Shown here: positions 16,340 to 25,148 of the stretch, piece by piece
How the letters are laid out: every line of letters begins with the position of its first letter
Position numbering within the stretch: the stretch's first letter is position 1
Source: Candidatus Undinarchaeales archaeon
GTDB taxonomy: Archaea > SpSt-1190 > JASMDC01
Direction: 5' to 3'
Assembly: GCA_030753015.1 (NCBI GenBank)
Contig: JASMDC010000004.1
Location: forward strand, 84,046 to 148,045
DNA length: 64,000 bases
Program-made: the position numbers and the translations under genes
The notes under the pieces: model-generated
Seen by the model: the letters and a program-made list of their open reading frames with translations, nothing else
What the model was told of the DNA's origin: nothing
The model's database searches: none

Positions 16340-18813
16340 GCGAGCACCTCCACCCGAGGGACGACCTTGCGGTACACCGCCTGCGGCGGGCAAAGGCGTC
16401 CGTCCACCGTGAGGAGCTCGCGCAGCGCAATGCCGAACAGCCGCTCGTTCTCCTCGAGGTAGGGTCTGATGAGCTCCCAGTCGTCGGCGGAGAGCTCGGT
16501 GAAGACGCCTCCGTTGAGCTGGCCCTCATCCAGCTGACTACGAGGATCGCGGATGTAGAGCGCGCCACCCGACGCGAGCGAGAACAGGTTCCCGCCGGAG
16601 AAGGGGGTGTCAAGCTCGTGCAGGGTGCCGTCTGGGAGGGCCGCAACGCCGTTGAGCACGGCGAAGCCGCCACCGGCAAGCGGATCGCCCGCCATGAAGC
16701 TCTCAGCCAGGTAGTCGAGGCAGGTGCCGTTGATGACCACCCGCGGACCCCCCACGGCGTTGATAAGGGGACGGCCCGCGGCGTTGCCCCGCACGTAGAC
16801 CTCGCCGCCCTTGGCGCCGTAGAGGAAGGTCTGTCCCACGTCCCCGTGGACCACCAGGCGTCCCGCGGCGAGGATCTGGCCCAACTGGTCCTGGCCATCG
16901 GCGTGGACGCGGACCTCGCCGTTCATGAGACCTGAGCCCAGGTAGTCGCCGGGGCTGCCGTACACGTCGATGATCACCGGCTCCTCCTGCCCCAAGAGCC
17001 CGCACCCCACGAACCGCTGGCCGCACAGGTCGAAGGCGATGATGTGCCGCCATCCGGCACGATAGGCGTCCACGATGGACCGGGAGAGGGAGTCTGGGCC
17101 CTCCATGGGATATCCCCTGCCGCGCACCACGAGGGTGGCTCCGGAGCCGGGTGGCGAGGGAACAGGGCCCGTCCCCGCGTGGCGGTGAAGCCCGCCCACG
17201 TCAGGTCCGGGGAGCACCATGGTGCGGAGGAGGAGGTCGTTGATCGCGCTCTCGATGAGCGTCCGACGCCATCCTGGTGAGACGTGCGGCGTGTCTACCC
17301 CGCGGTCCAGGAGCAGGGTGAGGAGCCCGAGCACGGTCCGGGGTCCAGGTCCTTCGGTGTCGTGGGCACTCGCGGCGAGCCCGCTCAGCAGGCCGCGCAG
17401 TCCGTCACTGGTCGCCCCTGCAAGCAGCGGGCGGAGCCACAAGAAGGCGCTTTCGACCCCGTTGCGTGCGAGGTGGGCCATCACCGTGTCCGCTGACGGG
17501 ATGGATCCGTTACGGGAGGAGGGCGTTGCTCGCGGACAGTCCACCTCACCACCGTACTTGTCGCGGCATACGAGCAGGCCGTCCTCCAGGGAGAACGCGA
17601 AGGCGCCACCATCGGTGTGGCTCCCGCCCCGGGCGTTCCAGTACAGGTCCGCCCGCGTCGGCACACCTGATCGCTCGCCGTGGATGTTCTCCAGCACGGC
17701 GTCGATGGCCTGCTTCTCGCTGGCGACGAGCCCGATATCCAGCTCCCCCCGCTGGAGGGCGAACACCTGGGGGCGGAGCATGGAGGTATCGGTGATGCCC
17801 ACCAGCTGCAGCAGGCCCCGGTCCGGCTTGGCGCGCCCGATGATGAAGAACCACGGGCCGTCGGGCGAGCCATGGATGTGGGTGCGCTGGATGGCTGCGT
17901 ACACCTCCTGCTTCCCTTCGGGCAGCATGAGGAAGTCACGCTCGGTGGTGGGGGCGAGCGCCTCGATGATGTACTCTAGCGGGTAGCCATACACTCTGTC
18001 CAGCAGGTCGAAGAGCTGGACGGACACCTCGGTGTCCGTGAGGAACAGGGGCGTCATCCCGTGCTGTCCCAGATAGTCGCGCACGCTCTGGTAGTTGGCG
18101 AAGTCACCGTTGTGCACTAGCGCCTCGTTGAGGCCAATGAAGGGGTGGGCGCCACCGGGGTGCCAGACCCTGCCCTTGGTTGGGTAGCGCTGGTGGGCGA
18201 TCCAGAGTCGGGCGTGAAGGTCGCCCAGGCGGTAGTTGGTGATTACCTGCTCGGCGAACCCGACTATCTTGAACACCAGAAGGTCCCGCCCGTGACAGAG
18301 CACGAAGGCCTGCGGGTCCGGGCGGTCAGTGTAGTAGGCGGTGTTGAGGGCGAAGGAGTTGGCGTGGACGAAGGCGTCCTCCTGCGAACGGCGGTCCAGG
18401 TCCGCAAACCCCCGCTCCGCGACGAACGCAGCCAGCTGCTCCTCCCGTGGTCGACAGAAGTACCGCCACACCTCGGGAGGCGGCACCTCCAGCCCCGGGA
18501 CGTCATGCCAGTCATCGATGGCAGGCACCCGTTCGGACCGGGCCACTGCAAACGGCCCGAGGACGTGCCGGTCCTCGACCTCCTCCCGGCACTCTGGATC
18601 CAGGTAGGCCACCTGGACGAGGTAGTGGGAGCGCAGAACCTCGGGCGACACTCCCAGCTGTGCCGGATCGAGGCCGGCGGCCACGATACCACCGCCCTTA
18701 CCGTTACCGCGGTTGTTCATCTGTCGGGCGGCCGCCTCCAGGTGCCGTCCGGCCACGGGCTCGGAGGCCAGGAACCCCACGACCCCGCATCCGCCCTCGG
18801 CCGGCTGTCTCAA
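16336..18813 (-). CDS. Glutamate-synthase-like protein: class II glutamine amidotransferase fused to GXGXG domain
   Basis: An 825-residue protein. Translation starts at TTG 18813 (strong GGAGGTG upstream, overlapping the previous stop as TTGA). This places the Ntn catalytic cysteine at residue 9 (GGCGVVGF), a short propeptide as in GltB. The amidotransferase core includes RYPTKGRVWHPGGAHPF and ALVHNGDFAN. After a long linker comes the GXGXG beta-helix (GSGLMNGEVRVHADGQDQLG, GDVGQTFLYGAKGGEVYVRG). Glutamine-derived ammonia would be passed to the FMN partner encoded upstream. Methylglutamate synthase, whose subunits share these domains, is an alternative. Confidence 0.88.
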   Translation of the reverse strand: MRQPAEGGCGVVGFLASEPVAGRHLEAAARQMNNRGNGKGGGIVAAGLDPAQLGVSPEVLRSHYLVQVAYLDPECREEVEDRHVLGPFAVARSERVPAIDDWHDVPGLEVPPPEVWRYFCRPREEQLAAFVAERGFADLDRRSQEDAFVHANSFALNTAYYTDRPDPQAFVLCHGRDLLVFKIVGFAEQVITNYRLGDLHARLWIAHQRYPTKGRVWHPGGAHPFIGLNEALVHNGDFANYQSVRDYLGQHGMTPLFLTDTEVSVQLFDLLDRVYGYPLEYIIEALAPTTERDFLMLPEGKQEVYAAIQRTHIHGSPDGPWFFIIGRAKPDRGLLQLVGITDTSMLRPQVFALQRGELDIGLVASEKQAIDAVLENIHGERSGVPTRADLYWNARGGSHTDGGAFAFSLEDGLLVCRDKYGGEVDCPRATPSSRNGSIPSADTVMAHLARNGVESAFLWLRPLLAGATSDGLRGLLSGLAASAHDTEGPGPRTVLGLLTLLLDRGVDTPHVSPGWRRTLIESAINDLLLRTMVLPGPDVGGLHRHAGTGPVPSPPGSGATLVVRGRGYPMEGPDSLSRSIVDAYRAGWRHIIAFDLCGQRFVGCGLLGQEEPVIIDVYGSPGDYLGSGLMNGEVRVHADGQDQLGQILAAGRLVVHGDVGQTFLYGAKGGEVYVRGNAAGRPLINAVGGPRVVINGTCLDYLAESFMAGDPLAGGGFAVLNGVAALPDGTLHELDTPFSGGNLFSLASGGALYIRDPRSQLDEGQLNGGVFTELSADDWELIRPYLEENERLFGIALRELLTVDGRLCPPQAVYRKVVPRVEVLA

Positions 18814-21371
18814 CCCATCACCTCCTCGCCCAGTTCCCGGCCCTCGGCCATGAGGAGGAGCTCGGGATGTCCCCGCAGGTCGGCGATGGAGCCCAGACCC
18901 AGACCGAGGCAGATGGCCCGCAGCTGTGCCTCCCAGGAGCGCCGGAGGTTGACGATGCGCTGGCGACCCCACTGCGGATCTATGAGCGCCGCGCGCCGGG
19001 GATCAGTGGTGGTGATGCCCAGCGGGCACCCCCAGTCCTTCTCACAGCTCCCCAAGCGCTCGCAGCCCAGCGCCACGAGGTCCGCTGTCCCGACCATGGC
19101 CCCGTCGGCGCCCAGTGCCACAGCCTTGGCTATGTCGAACGCCGTCCGTACCCCGCCCGAGGCGATGAGCACCACCTCGTCGCGAACGCCCTCCGACTGC
19201 AGGAAGTCGTGTACCTTGGGGATGGCGTACTCCACGGGCATGGCGATGTTCTTCTTGCTCACCTCAGGGGCGGCGCCGGTGCCGCCGTAGGAGCCGTCGA
19301 GGTTGATGACGTTGCTCCCGGCGTGGTAGCTGCCCACCGCCACCATGTCGACGTCGGTGGGGGTGGACACCTTGGTGATGACCAGGGCGTCGGGATTGAT
19401 GGACCTGATCCAGTCGATGTGCTTCTTGTGGTCCTCCACCGAGTACACCGAGTGGAAGGGGAAGGGGGAGAACAGGGAGATGCCGGGGACCGAGCCCCGG
19501 GCGATGGCCACGGCCTTGGACACCTTCTCGGCGAGGAGGTGGCCGCCCAGCCCGGGCTTGGCACCCTGGGCGTACTTGAACTCCACCACGGGCACGCTGG
19601 CGATGGTCTCCTCGCTCACCCCGAACAGCCCGGTCGCCACCTGGGTGATGACGTGATCGCGGTAGGGGACCAGCTCCCGGGGAAATCCGCCCTCGCCCGT
19701 GGACACCAGGCTCCCGGTGTCCGCCGATGCCATGGCGCGGGCGAGCATGACGTTGCTGGAGATGGAGCCGAAAGACATCCCGCCGCCGTACAGGGGCATG
19801 CGCAGGGTGTACTGGGGACCGTTGCTCCGACGGTTGAGGGGGAGGGCGAGATCCACCGACCGGTCGACGGTCCCGCGCTCCATGAGCGCATCAAGGTCCG
19901 TACCATCGGTCTCGAAGGGAAGGAAGAGGGCATCGAACCCGCCGCCAGAGCGACCGGCACGGTAGTCAATGGAGCTTGCCGGGGGATGGCCGGTCCGGGC
20001 CTGCTCGATGGTGGCGCGCAGGAGCTCAGGTGTCCAGCGCATATCGCCGATCAGGCCCTCGCGGAAGCCGCCGGCCCGGTCACGCAGGGGAGACCCGGCG
20101 GGGAGCCTCCCCGTCACCAGTTCCCTGAAGGCGGCCTCCTCGTGGGCGTAGAAGATGACGCGGCCCGTCTCCCCGCGCAGCCGTCGCACCTCCCGCATCC
20201 CCATGGCGCCCAGCACCTCCAGCAGCTGGTTGCGCCAGGCGGCCATGAGGTTGCAGATATGGGCGGCACCCTCTGTGGGTTCGACATCGCCGTGCTCCAC
20301 GGGACAGGGGTACCGGGTGTCGGCCCAGAGCATGCACCCGAGCGCCACCATGAGCGCGAGGTCCACGGTGACCGCGTCAGCGCCGCACGCCAGCGCCTTG
20401 GGCACGTGCTCGGCATCGGCGATCCCGCCGCTAAAAAGCACCGTCACGGCGTCTCGACTCTCTGCCTCCAGCAGCAGCCTGTGGAGCCGGTGAAGAGTGC
20501 GGCCGGCGAAGCGACCCGATCCGTCCCGGTCCCGGGCATGGTGGTCGGCGTTGAGGTGGATCCAGTCAAGCTCTACGCCACCAGCCACCAGGGCGGCGAG
20601 GGCGTCGGCAGCGCGGAGCGTGCACGGTGCCCGCACGCCCACTAAGGCGTCGGGAGCGAGGTCCCTGAGCACGCCAAGGAGATCGACGACCGTCTCCCTG
20701 TCCAGCTCGTCATTGTCCAGGCTGAGTTCGATGGCAGGGAGGCCCGCGGAAGCGAGCTCGTTCACACGCTCGACCTGGCTCGCCTCGATCCGGAGCACGA
20801 CCGAGTGACGGAACGGTTCACGGTCCTCCCCCCACTGGGACACGGGCACCACCGCCAGTGTCCCGACATCCTGTGCTGCACGCAGCACGGACAGGTGGGC
20901 GCCCCGGCCCGAGGTCGGGATGTTGGGGAGCTCGAAGAGCACGGGGAGTGGAAGGTCGATGTGGGGCGGCATCTCGGTGGCTACCCTGCCGTCGGGATGG
21001 AACCGGAGGAAGGACGGCGCCCGTCCGAGCTGAACGGTCGTCGAGATGTACTCGCGCCCGTGGATGCCGTCCCGGGTGGGCCGCACGATCTCGGACATGT
21101 CGAACCAGATGCTGTCGAAACCAACACCCGCGAACCGACCCCCATACCCAGCCCCGGAGATGGGGATGCGGCCGGTGACGGCCTGGTAATGGGTGCGGCT
21201 GAGCACTTGGGATGTCCAGTGGGGATCACCACCCCTGCCGATGTCGAAGGCAAGGCGTCCGAACCGTACGTAATCATCGACCTTCTGGAGGTGGAAACGG
21301 GTGGGCAGCCCCGTCGGCTCCACTTGCCGGACCGCTATGGTATACCTGCCCGAGCCTGCTGGGTTGACCAT
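18810..21371 (-). CDS. Glutamate-synthase FMN-domain protein with internal barrel duplication
   Basis: 853 residues. The C-terminal half is a canonical GltS FMN TIM barrel: PLYGGGMSFGSIS, STGEGGF, KYAQGAKPGLGGHL, INLDGSYGGTGAAPEVS, ASGGVRTAFDIAKAVALGADG, and the [3Fe-4S] ligands CERLGSCEKDWGCP. Residues about 200-400 look like a second, degenerate barrel, with FSGGIADAEHVPKALACGAD mirroring the ASGGV block. The protein reduces 2-iminoglutarate to glutamate or a related product; no NAD(P)H subunit is adjacent, but ETF genes are. It is the first gene of a four-gene overlapping operon, divergent from an Lrp regulator. Confidence 0.88.
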   Translation of the reverse strand: MVNPAGSGRYTIAVRQVEPTGLPTRFHLQKVDDYVRFGRLAFDIGRGGDPHWTSQVLSRTHYQAVTGRIPISGAGYGGRFAGVGFDSIWFDMSEIVRPTRDGIHGREYISTTVQLGRAPSFLRFHPDGRVATEMPPHIDLPLPVLFELPNIPTSGRGAHLSVLRAAQDVGTLAVVPVSQWGEDREPFRHSVVLRIEASQVERVNELASAGLPAIELSLDNDELDRETVVDLLGVLRDLAPDALVGVRAPCTLRAADALAALVAGGVELDWIHLNADHHARDRDGSGRFAGRTLHRLHRLLLEAESRDAVTVLFSGGIADAEHVPKALACGADAVTVDLALMVALGCMLWADTRYPCPVEHGDVEPTEGAAHICNLMAAWRNQLLEVLGAMGMREVRRLRGETGRVIFYAHEEAAFRELVTGRLPAGSPLRDRAGGFREGLIGDMRWTPELLRATIEQARTGHPPASSIDYRAGRSGGGFDALFLPFETDGTDLDALMERGTVDRSVDLALPLNRRSNGPQYTLRMPLYGGGMSFGSISSNVMLARAMASADTGSLVSTGEGGFPRELVPYRDHVITQVATGLFGVSEETIASVPVVEFKYAQGAKPGLGGHLLAEKVSKAVAIARGSVPGISLFSPFPFHSVYSVEDHKKHIDWIRSINPDALVITKVSTPTDVDMVAVGSYHAGSNVINLDGSYGGTGAAPEVSKKNIAMPVEYAIPKVHDFLQSEGVRDEVVLIASGGVRTAFDIAKAVALGADGAMVGTADLVALGCERLGSCEKDWGCPLGITTTDPRRAALIDPQWGRQRIVNLRRSWEAQLRAICLGLGLGSIADLRGHPELLLMAEGRELGEEVMG

Positions 21372-21389
21372 CTCGATGCCTTGCCGGGG

Positions 21390-21404
21390 TTGGCACTATG
21401 CCAA
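21390..21404. promoter_or_regulatory. Perfect palindrome at the glutamate-synthase operon promoter
   Basis: TTGGCA-CTA-TGCCAA is a perfect inverted repeat 19 bases before the operon's ATG. A minus-strand TATA-like AGTATATTAG lies at about 21407-21417, so the palindrome covers the expected transcription start. That is a typical repressor site. The divergent Lrp gene at 21525 is the obvious candidate. Confidence 0.6.
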
Positions 21405-21524
21405 TCTAATATACTGATATTGGACTCTAGATATATAACACTGAAAGAAAATAATAAAATTGGAAATAAATTTATAGTAATTAACGAAAATAATTAACAA
21501 AGTAGAAAAATCGAGGGAAATACC

Positions 21525-22025
21525 GTGCCACAGATTACGAAACATTCCATCGATGCCACGGACCTGCGCATCCTGGACCTCCTCATGGACGATGCCCGAC
21601 GCACCTACCGTCAACTTGCCGACGAGGTCGGTGTGTCACCGGTAACGGTGATGAAGCGCGTCCACAGCATGGAGCGCACGGGCGTCGTCCAGGGCTATAC
21701 TGCGCGGCTGGACTACCAGGCACTGGGATACGACATCCTGGCCATCATCCAGCTGCGGATCTCTAAGGGGAAGCTCCTGGAGGTGGAGAAGCGCATCGCC
21801 ACCCACAACGCCGTGTTCGCCGTGTACGACATCATCGGCCCCTTCGATGCACTGCTGCTGACGCGGTTCCGCACGACACCAGACATGGACCGGTTCCTTA
21901 AGACCATCCAGACCTACGATTTCGTGGAGCGGACCGAGACTATACTGGTGCTGAACACGATCAAGGACGAGCCGCTGCGGGTAGGGGAGGACCGGTCTCC
22001 CCCGCTGCCGCCGCGCCTGCCGTAG
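21525..22025 (+). CDS. Lrp/AsnC-family transcriptional regulator
   Basis: A 166-residue protein starting at GTG 21525 after GAGGGAAATACC. Residues 8-60 form an AsnC-type winged HTH (DLRILDLLMDDARRTYRQLADEVGVSPVTVMKRVH). The rest is an effector-binding RAM-like domain, ending in a proline-rich tail. It is divergently transcribed from the glutamate-synthase/ETF operon across a 150-bp AT-rich region, so it probably controls that operon in response to an amino acid. Confidence 0.92.
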   Translation: MPQITKHSIDATDLRILDLLMDDARRTYRQLADEVGVSPVTVMKRVHSMERTGVVQGYTARLDYQALGYDILAIIQLRISKGKLLEVEKRIATHNAVFAVYDIIGPFDALLLTRFRTTPDMDRFLKTIQTYDFVERTETILVLNTIKDEPLRVGEDRSPPLPPRLP

Positions 22026-22082
22026 CAGGGGGCCAGTGCTCCTGAGCGGTCTGCGTGACCCCCCAGGACCTGTGCGAGCCGT

Positions 22083-23135
22083 TCACGGGGGCCTGGCCAC
22101 GCGGTCCCCACTGAAGGCGACGATGTGCGCTGGGGCCGCCGTCACGCTGACCCTCGTTCCTCGCTCGACCAACAAGGTGGAGGGACGGCTGCTGTGCACC
22201 AGCTTCCCCGAGGCGAGGCTCAGGGTGTAGATGTTCTCCGAGCCCCTGAACTCCTGTCCTTCCACGACCGCTCCACCCTGGTCATCCACCGTGAACGTGA
22301 TGTCATCGGGCCTGATCATGAGCTGAACGTCCGATCCCTCCGCCAATCCCGCTTTGTTCGGGAACACACCCAGTTCGGTCTCGATGCCCTCCTTTTCCAC
22401 GAGGCCGTCGATGAAATCGGCCTGCCCCACGAAGTCTGCGACAAAGCGGGTGGATGGGAAATGATAGATCTCCTCCGGGGTTCCGACCTGCTCGGTCCGC
22501 CCAGCGTTCAGCACGGCCACGCAGTCGGCCATGGAGAAGGCCTCCGCCTGGTCGTGCGTCACCAGGATCGCGGTGGAGTGTGCCTTTTTCAGGATGTTCA
22601 GCACCTCGTCCCGCATCTGGGCACGCATGTCGGCATCGAGGTTGCTGAGAGGTTCATCCAGTAGTATGACCACCGGACAGGGGGCAAGCGCCCTGGCCAG
22701 GGCGACGCGTTGCTGCTGGCCGCCGGAGAGCTGGTGCGGATAGCGATCCCCCAATCCCTCCAGCCCGACGAACTCCAGCATGTTATCAACGATCTTCTCA
22801 CTCTTCTCCCTGTCGAACCCGGTCAGCCCATAGGCGATGTTGTCCTTCACCCTCAGGTGGGGGAACAGGGCGTAGCCCTGGAACACCATGCCGACATTCC
22901 GCCTATTGGGGGGGATGAACACCCCGCCGCCGGCGACGGGCTCACCGTCGATCAGTATCTCACCGCTGTCCGGTGTCTCCACTCCGGCGATCAGGCGGAG
23001 GGCCGTGGTCTTCCCGCATCCGCTGGGACCGAGGAAGGCAAATATCTCCCCCTTCTCCACCGTAAAGGACATGTCATCGATTGCCTTCACGTCGTCGTAG
23101 CTCTTGGCCACGTTCCTCAATTCGATTCTCGTCAT
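22083..23135 (-). CDS. ABC transporter ATPase, iron(III)/polyamine-type
   Basis: A 350-residue importer ATPase: Walker A GPSGCGKTT, Q-loop MVFQGYALFPHL, signature LSGGQQQRVALARAL, Walker B VVILLDEPLSNLDADMR, and the switch His in VTHDQAEA. A C-terminal TOBE-like regulatory domain follows. Subfamily features (ALRLIAGVETPDSGEI, RRNVGMVFQ) match the FbpC/FutC/PotA group. With the upstream two-copy permease and binding protein it forms an Fe(III)-type importer. I chose ATG 23135; ATG 23144 is the alternative. Confidence 0.93.
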   Translation of the reverse strand: MTRIELRNVAKSYDDVKAIDDMSFTVEKGEIFAFLGPSGCGKTTALRLIAGVETPDSGEILIDGEPVAGGGVFIPPNRRNVGMVFQGYALFPHLRVKDNIAYGLTGFDREKSEKIVDNMLEFVGLEGLGDRYPHQLSGGQQQRVALARALAPCPVVILLDEPLSNLDADMRAQMRDEVLNILKKAHSTAILVTHDQAEAFSMADCVAVLNAGRTEQVGTPEEIYHFPSTRFVADFVGQADFIDGLVEKEGIETELGVFPNKAGLAEGSDVQLMIRPDDITFTVDDQGGAVVEGQEFRGSENIYTLSLASGKLVHSSRPSTLLVERGTRVSVTAAPAHIVAFSGDRVARPP

Positions 23136-23274
23136 AGATCCCATCCCCCTCGTCCTCGGGACGTCACTTCAGGGCCCTCCTGCAAAGGTCCTTGCCGTAA
23201 CCCGATCGTGCATCGAGCGAGTCCAGCAGGGCCGTATGGAGGCCCACGTCGTCATCATAATCTCCATCACGGAT

Positions 23275-24882
23275 TCACCCGTTCTCATCGCTGCCCGGTT
23301 CCTGGGAGAGGATGATCATCATGGAGAGGGCCGAAACGCCCACCAATAGAAGTGCCGGGATCGCGGCACGTGCAAAGTAGACATCGTCCGTGGCTGACCA
23401 CACGCGGGTCGCCAGGGTGCTGAAGCCCGTGGGCGCCAGGAGGAGCGTCGCCGGGAGCTCCTTCATGGTAGTGAGGAACACAAGGGACGCGCCGGTGAGC
23501 AGGCCTGGGGAGATAAGGGGCAGGGTAACCGTACGCATGGCACGCCAGGGCGTGGCACCCAGGCTCCGGGCCGCCTCCTCCAGCTGGGGGCTCAACTGCA
23601 GGAGGGATGCGCGGATCGTGCCCACAGCCTGGGGGATGAACAGCACCACATAGGCGAAGATGAGCATGGCCGTGGACTGGTAGAGGGGCATGGCGTACGT
23701 TACGCCGAAGAACACCAGGGAGAGGGCGACCACGATGCCCGGTAGGGCGAATCCGATGTAGGTGCTCCGCTCCAGCAGGTTGCTGAGCAGTCCAGGGAAC
23801 CGCACCGAGAGCGAGGCTACGGGAATTGCTGCGAGCATGGCAACGAGGGCCGTCAGTCCGGAGACGTAGATGGAGTTCGCGGCGAGATGCCATACGGGAG
23901 TGAGCTGCTCCCCGGCGGAGAGCCCGCGCACAAGCCAATAGGTGATCACGCTCAGGGGCATCACCAGCGACAATCCCACGATTGTTGTGCAGAAGAGCAG
24001 GGCAGGCCAACGCCAGCGGCCCAGCTCGACAGTACCGGGGGATCTCCTGGAGCCTGTGCCGCTGGTGTAGTACCTGCCCCCGCTGCGGGCCAGGTATTCC
24101 AAGATGAGGAGAATTGCCGCTAGCCCGACCAGGGAGATGGAAAGAACGGCCGCCATGCTCCGATCGAAGCTGGACTGGTACTGGATGTAGATGACCCTGG
24201 TGAATGAGTCGAAGCGCATCAGGGAGGGCGTCCCGAAGTCTCTCAGGGTGTAGAGGGCCACCAACAGCCCACCCGCCGCGATGGAGGACTTGAGGAGGGG
24301 GAGGGTCACCCGAATGAAAGTCTGCCAGCGACCGTGCCCGAGGCTGCGCGAGGCCTCCTCGAGGGCCGGGTCGAGGGAAAGCAGGCTGGCACGCACGGTC
24401 AGGAGGACGTAGGGATAGCTGAAGAGGGTGAGCGACAGCAGCGCACCGGGCCATCCGTAGATGGACGGCAGCCGCTGTACACCGAGCAGCTCGAGCCATG
24501 TCTGGAGGATGCTCCCCTTGGGGCCGAGGGCGGCGATGATGGCGAAGCTCCCCACGTAGCTGGGGATAACCAGGGGGAGTGCCGTGGCCACCGACCAGAA
24601 CCGTCTTCCCGGGAGGTCCGTCCGCACCGTGAGGAAGGCAAGGGGCACGGCGATGAGGGTGGACGCAACGGTGACGGCGAGGGCAAGGAGTGCGCTGTTG
24701 ACAAAGACCCGGATCGTGCGGGGATGGAGGAGGAGATCCCAGACGCCATCCCCTACACCGGCCGTGCGGATGACCAGATAGGCGAGCGGGAACAGCATGG
24801 CAGAGGCGACGAGGATGGAGGCGAGGACCAGGGGAAGGGGGGGCCTGGGTGAGGGGATGAGGCGCGTCAGCAACGTCACCAT
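23275..24882 (-). CDS. ABC transporter permease, iron(III)-type, duplicated
   Basis: 535 residues with about 12 transmembrane segments in two homologous halves, as in FbpB/FutB. Each half has an EAA loop (LEEASRSLGHGRWQTFIRVTLPLL and LEEAARSLGATPWRAMRTVTLPLI). It forms the membrane channel of the importer. Unusually, the frame stays open beyond its TGA at 23275 for 36 more codons, to a second TGA at 23164-23166, reading as an acidic then basic tail. Confidence 0.92.
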   Translation of the reverse strand: MVTLLTRLIPSPRPPLPLVLASILVASAMLFPLAYLVIRTAGVGDGVWDLLLHPRTIRVFVNSALLALAVTVASTLIAVPLAFLTVRTDLPGRRFWSVATALPLVIPSYVGSFAIIAALGPKGSILQTWLELLGVQRLPSIYGWPGALLSLTLFSYPYVLLTVRASLLSLDPALEEASRSLGHGRWQTFIRVTLPLLKSSIAAGGLLVALYTLRDFGTPSLMRFDSFTRVIYIQYQSSFDRSMAAVLSISLVGLAAILLILEYLARSGGRYYTSGTGSRRSPGTVELGRWRWPALLFCTTIVGLSLVMPLSVITYWLVRGLSAGEQLTPVWHLAANSIYVSGLTALVAMLAAIPVASLSVRFPGLLSNLLERSTYIGFALPGIVVALSLVFFGVTYAMPLYQSTAMLIFAYVVLFIPQAVGTIRASLLQLSPQLEEAARSLGATPWRAMRTVTLPLISPGLLTGASLVFLTTMKELPATLLLAPTGFSTLATRVWSATDDVYFARAAIPALLLVGVSALSMMIILSQEPGSDENG

Positions 24883-25148
24883 CGGATCAGTCTCCAGATG
24901 TTACAGTGCATGTTTTATCGTTTCCCCTCCTTCGACGTGACTGGCGCTCATCCCGCGGGACGTGCCCCCCGCCGGAGGGTCGGGGCTCTCGTGCTTCACC
25001 CCTTTCGTCCGTGCGTTGCCGGCCTCGGACTCCGCGTGCATCCTCCACAGGCACGACCCGCCGCTCACATGGTCACCTCGGGAGGTCGGTTCCGGCAGCG
25101 GGCGGGAGTGGCGGCCCCCACCCACGCTTGCGGATCCCTGTCCTCCCG

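Noticed and set aside
24901..25125. 74-codon minus-strand frame between the iron-binding protein and the permease
   Set aside because: Low-complexity GC-rich composition, no ribosome-binding site, no homology signal.
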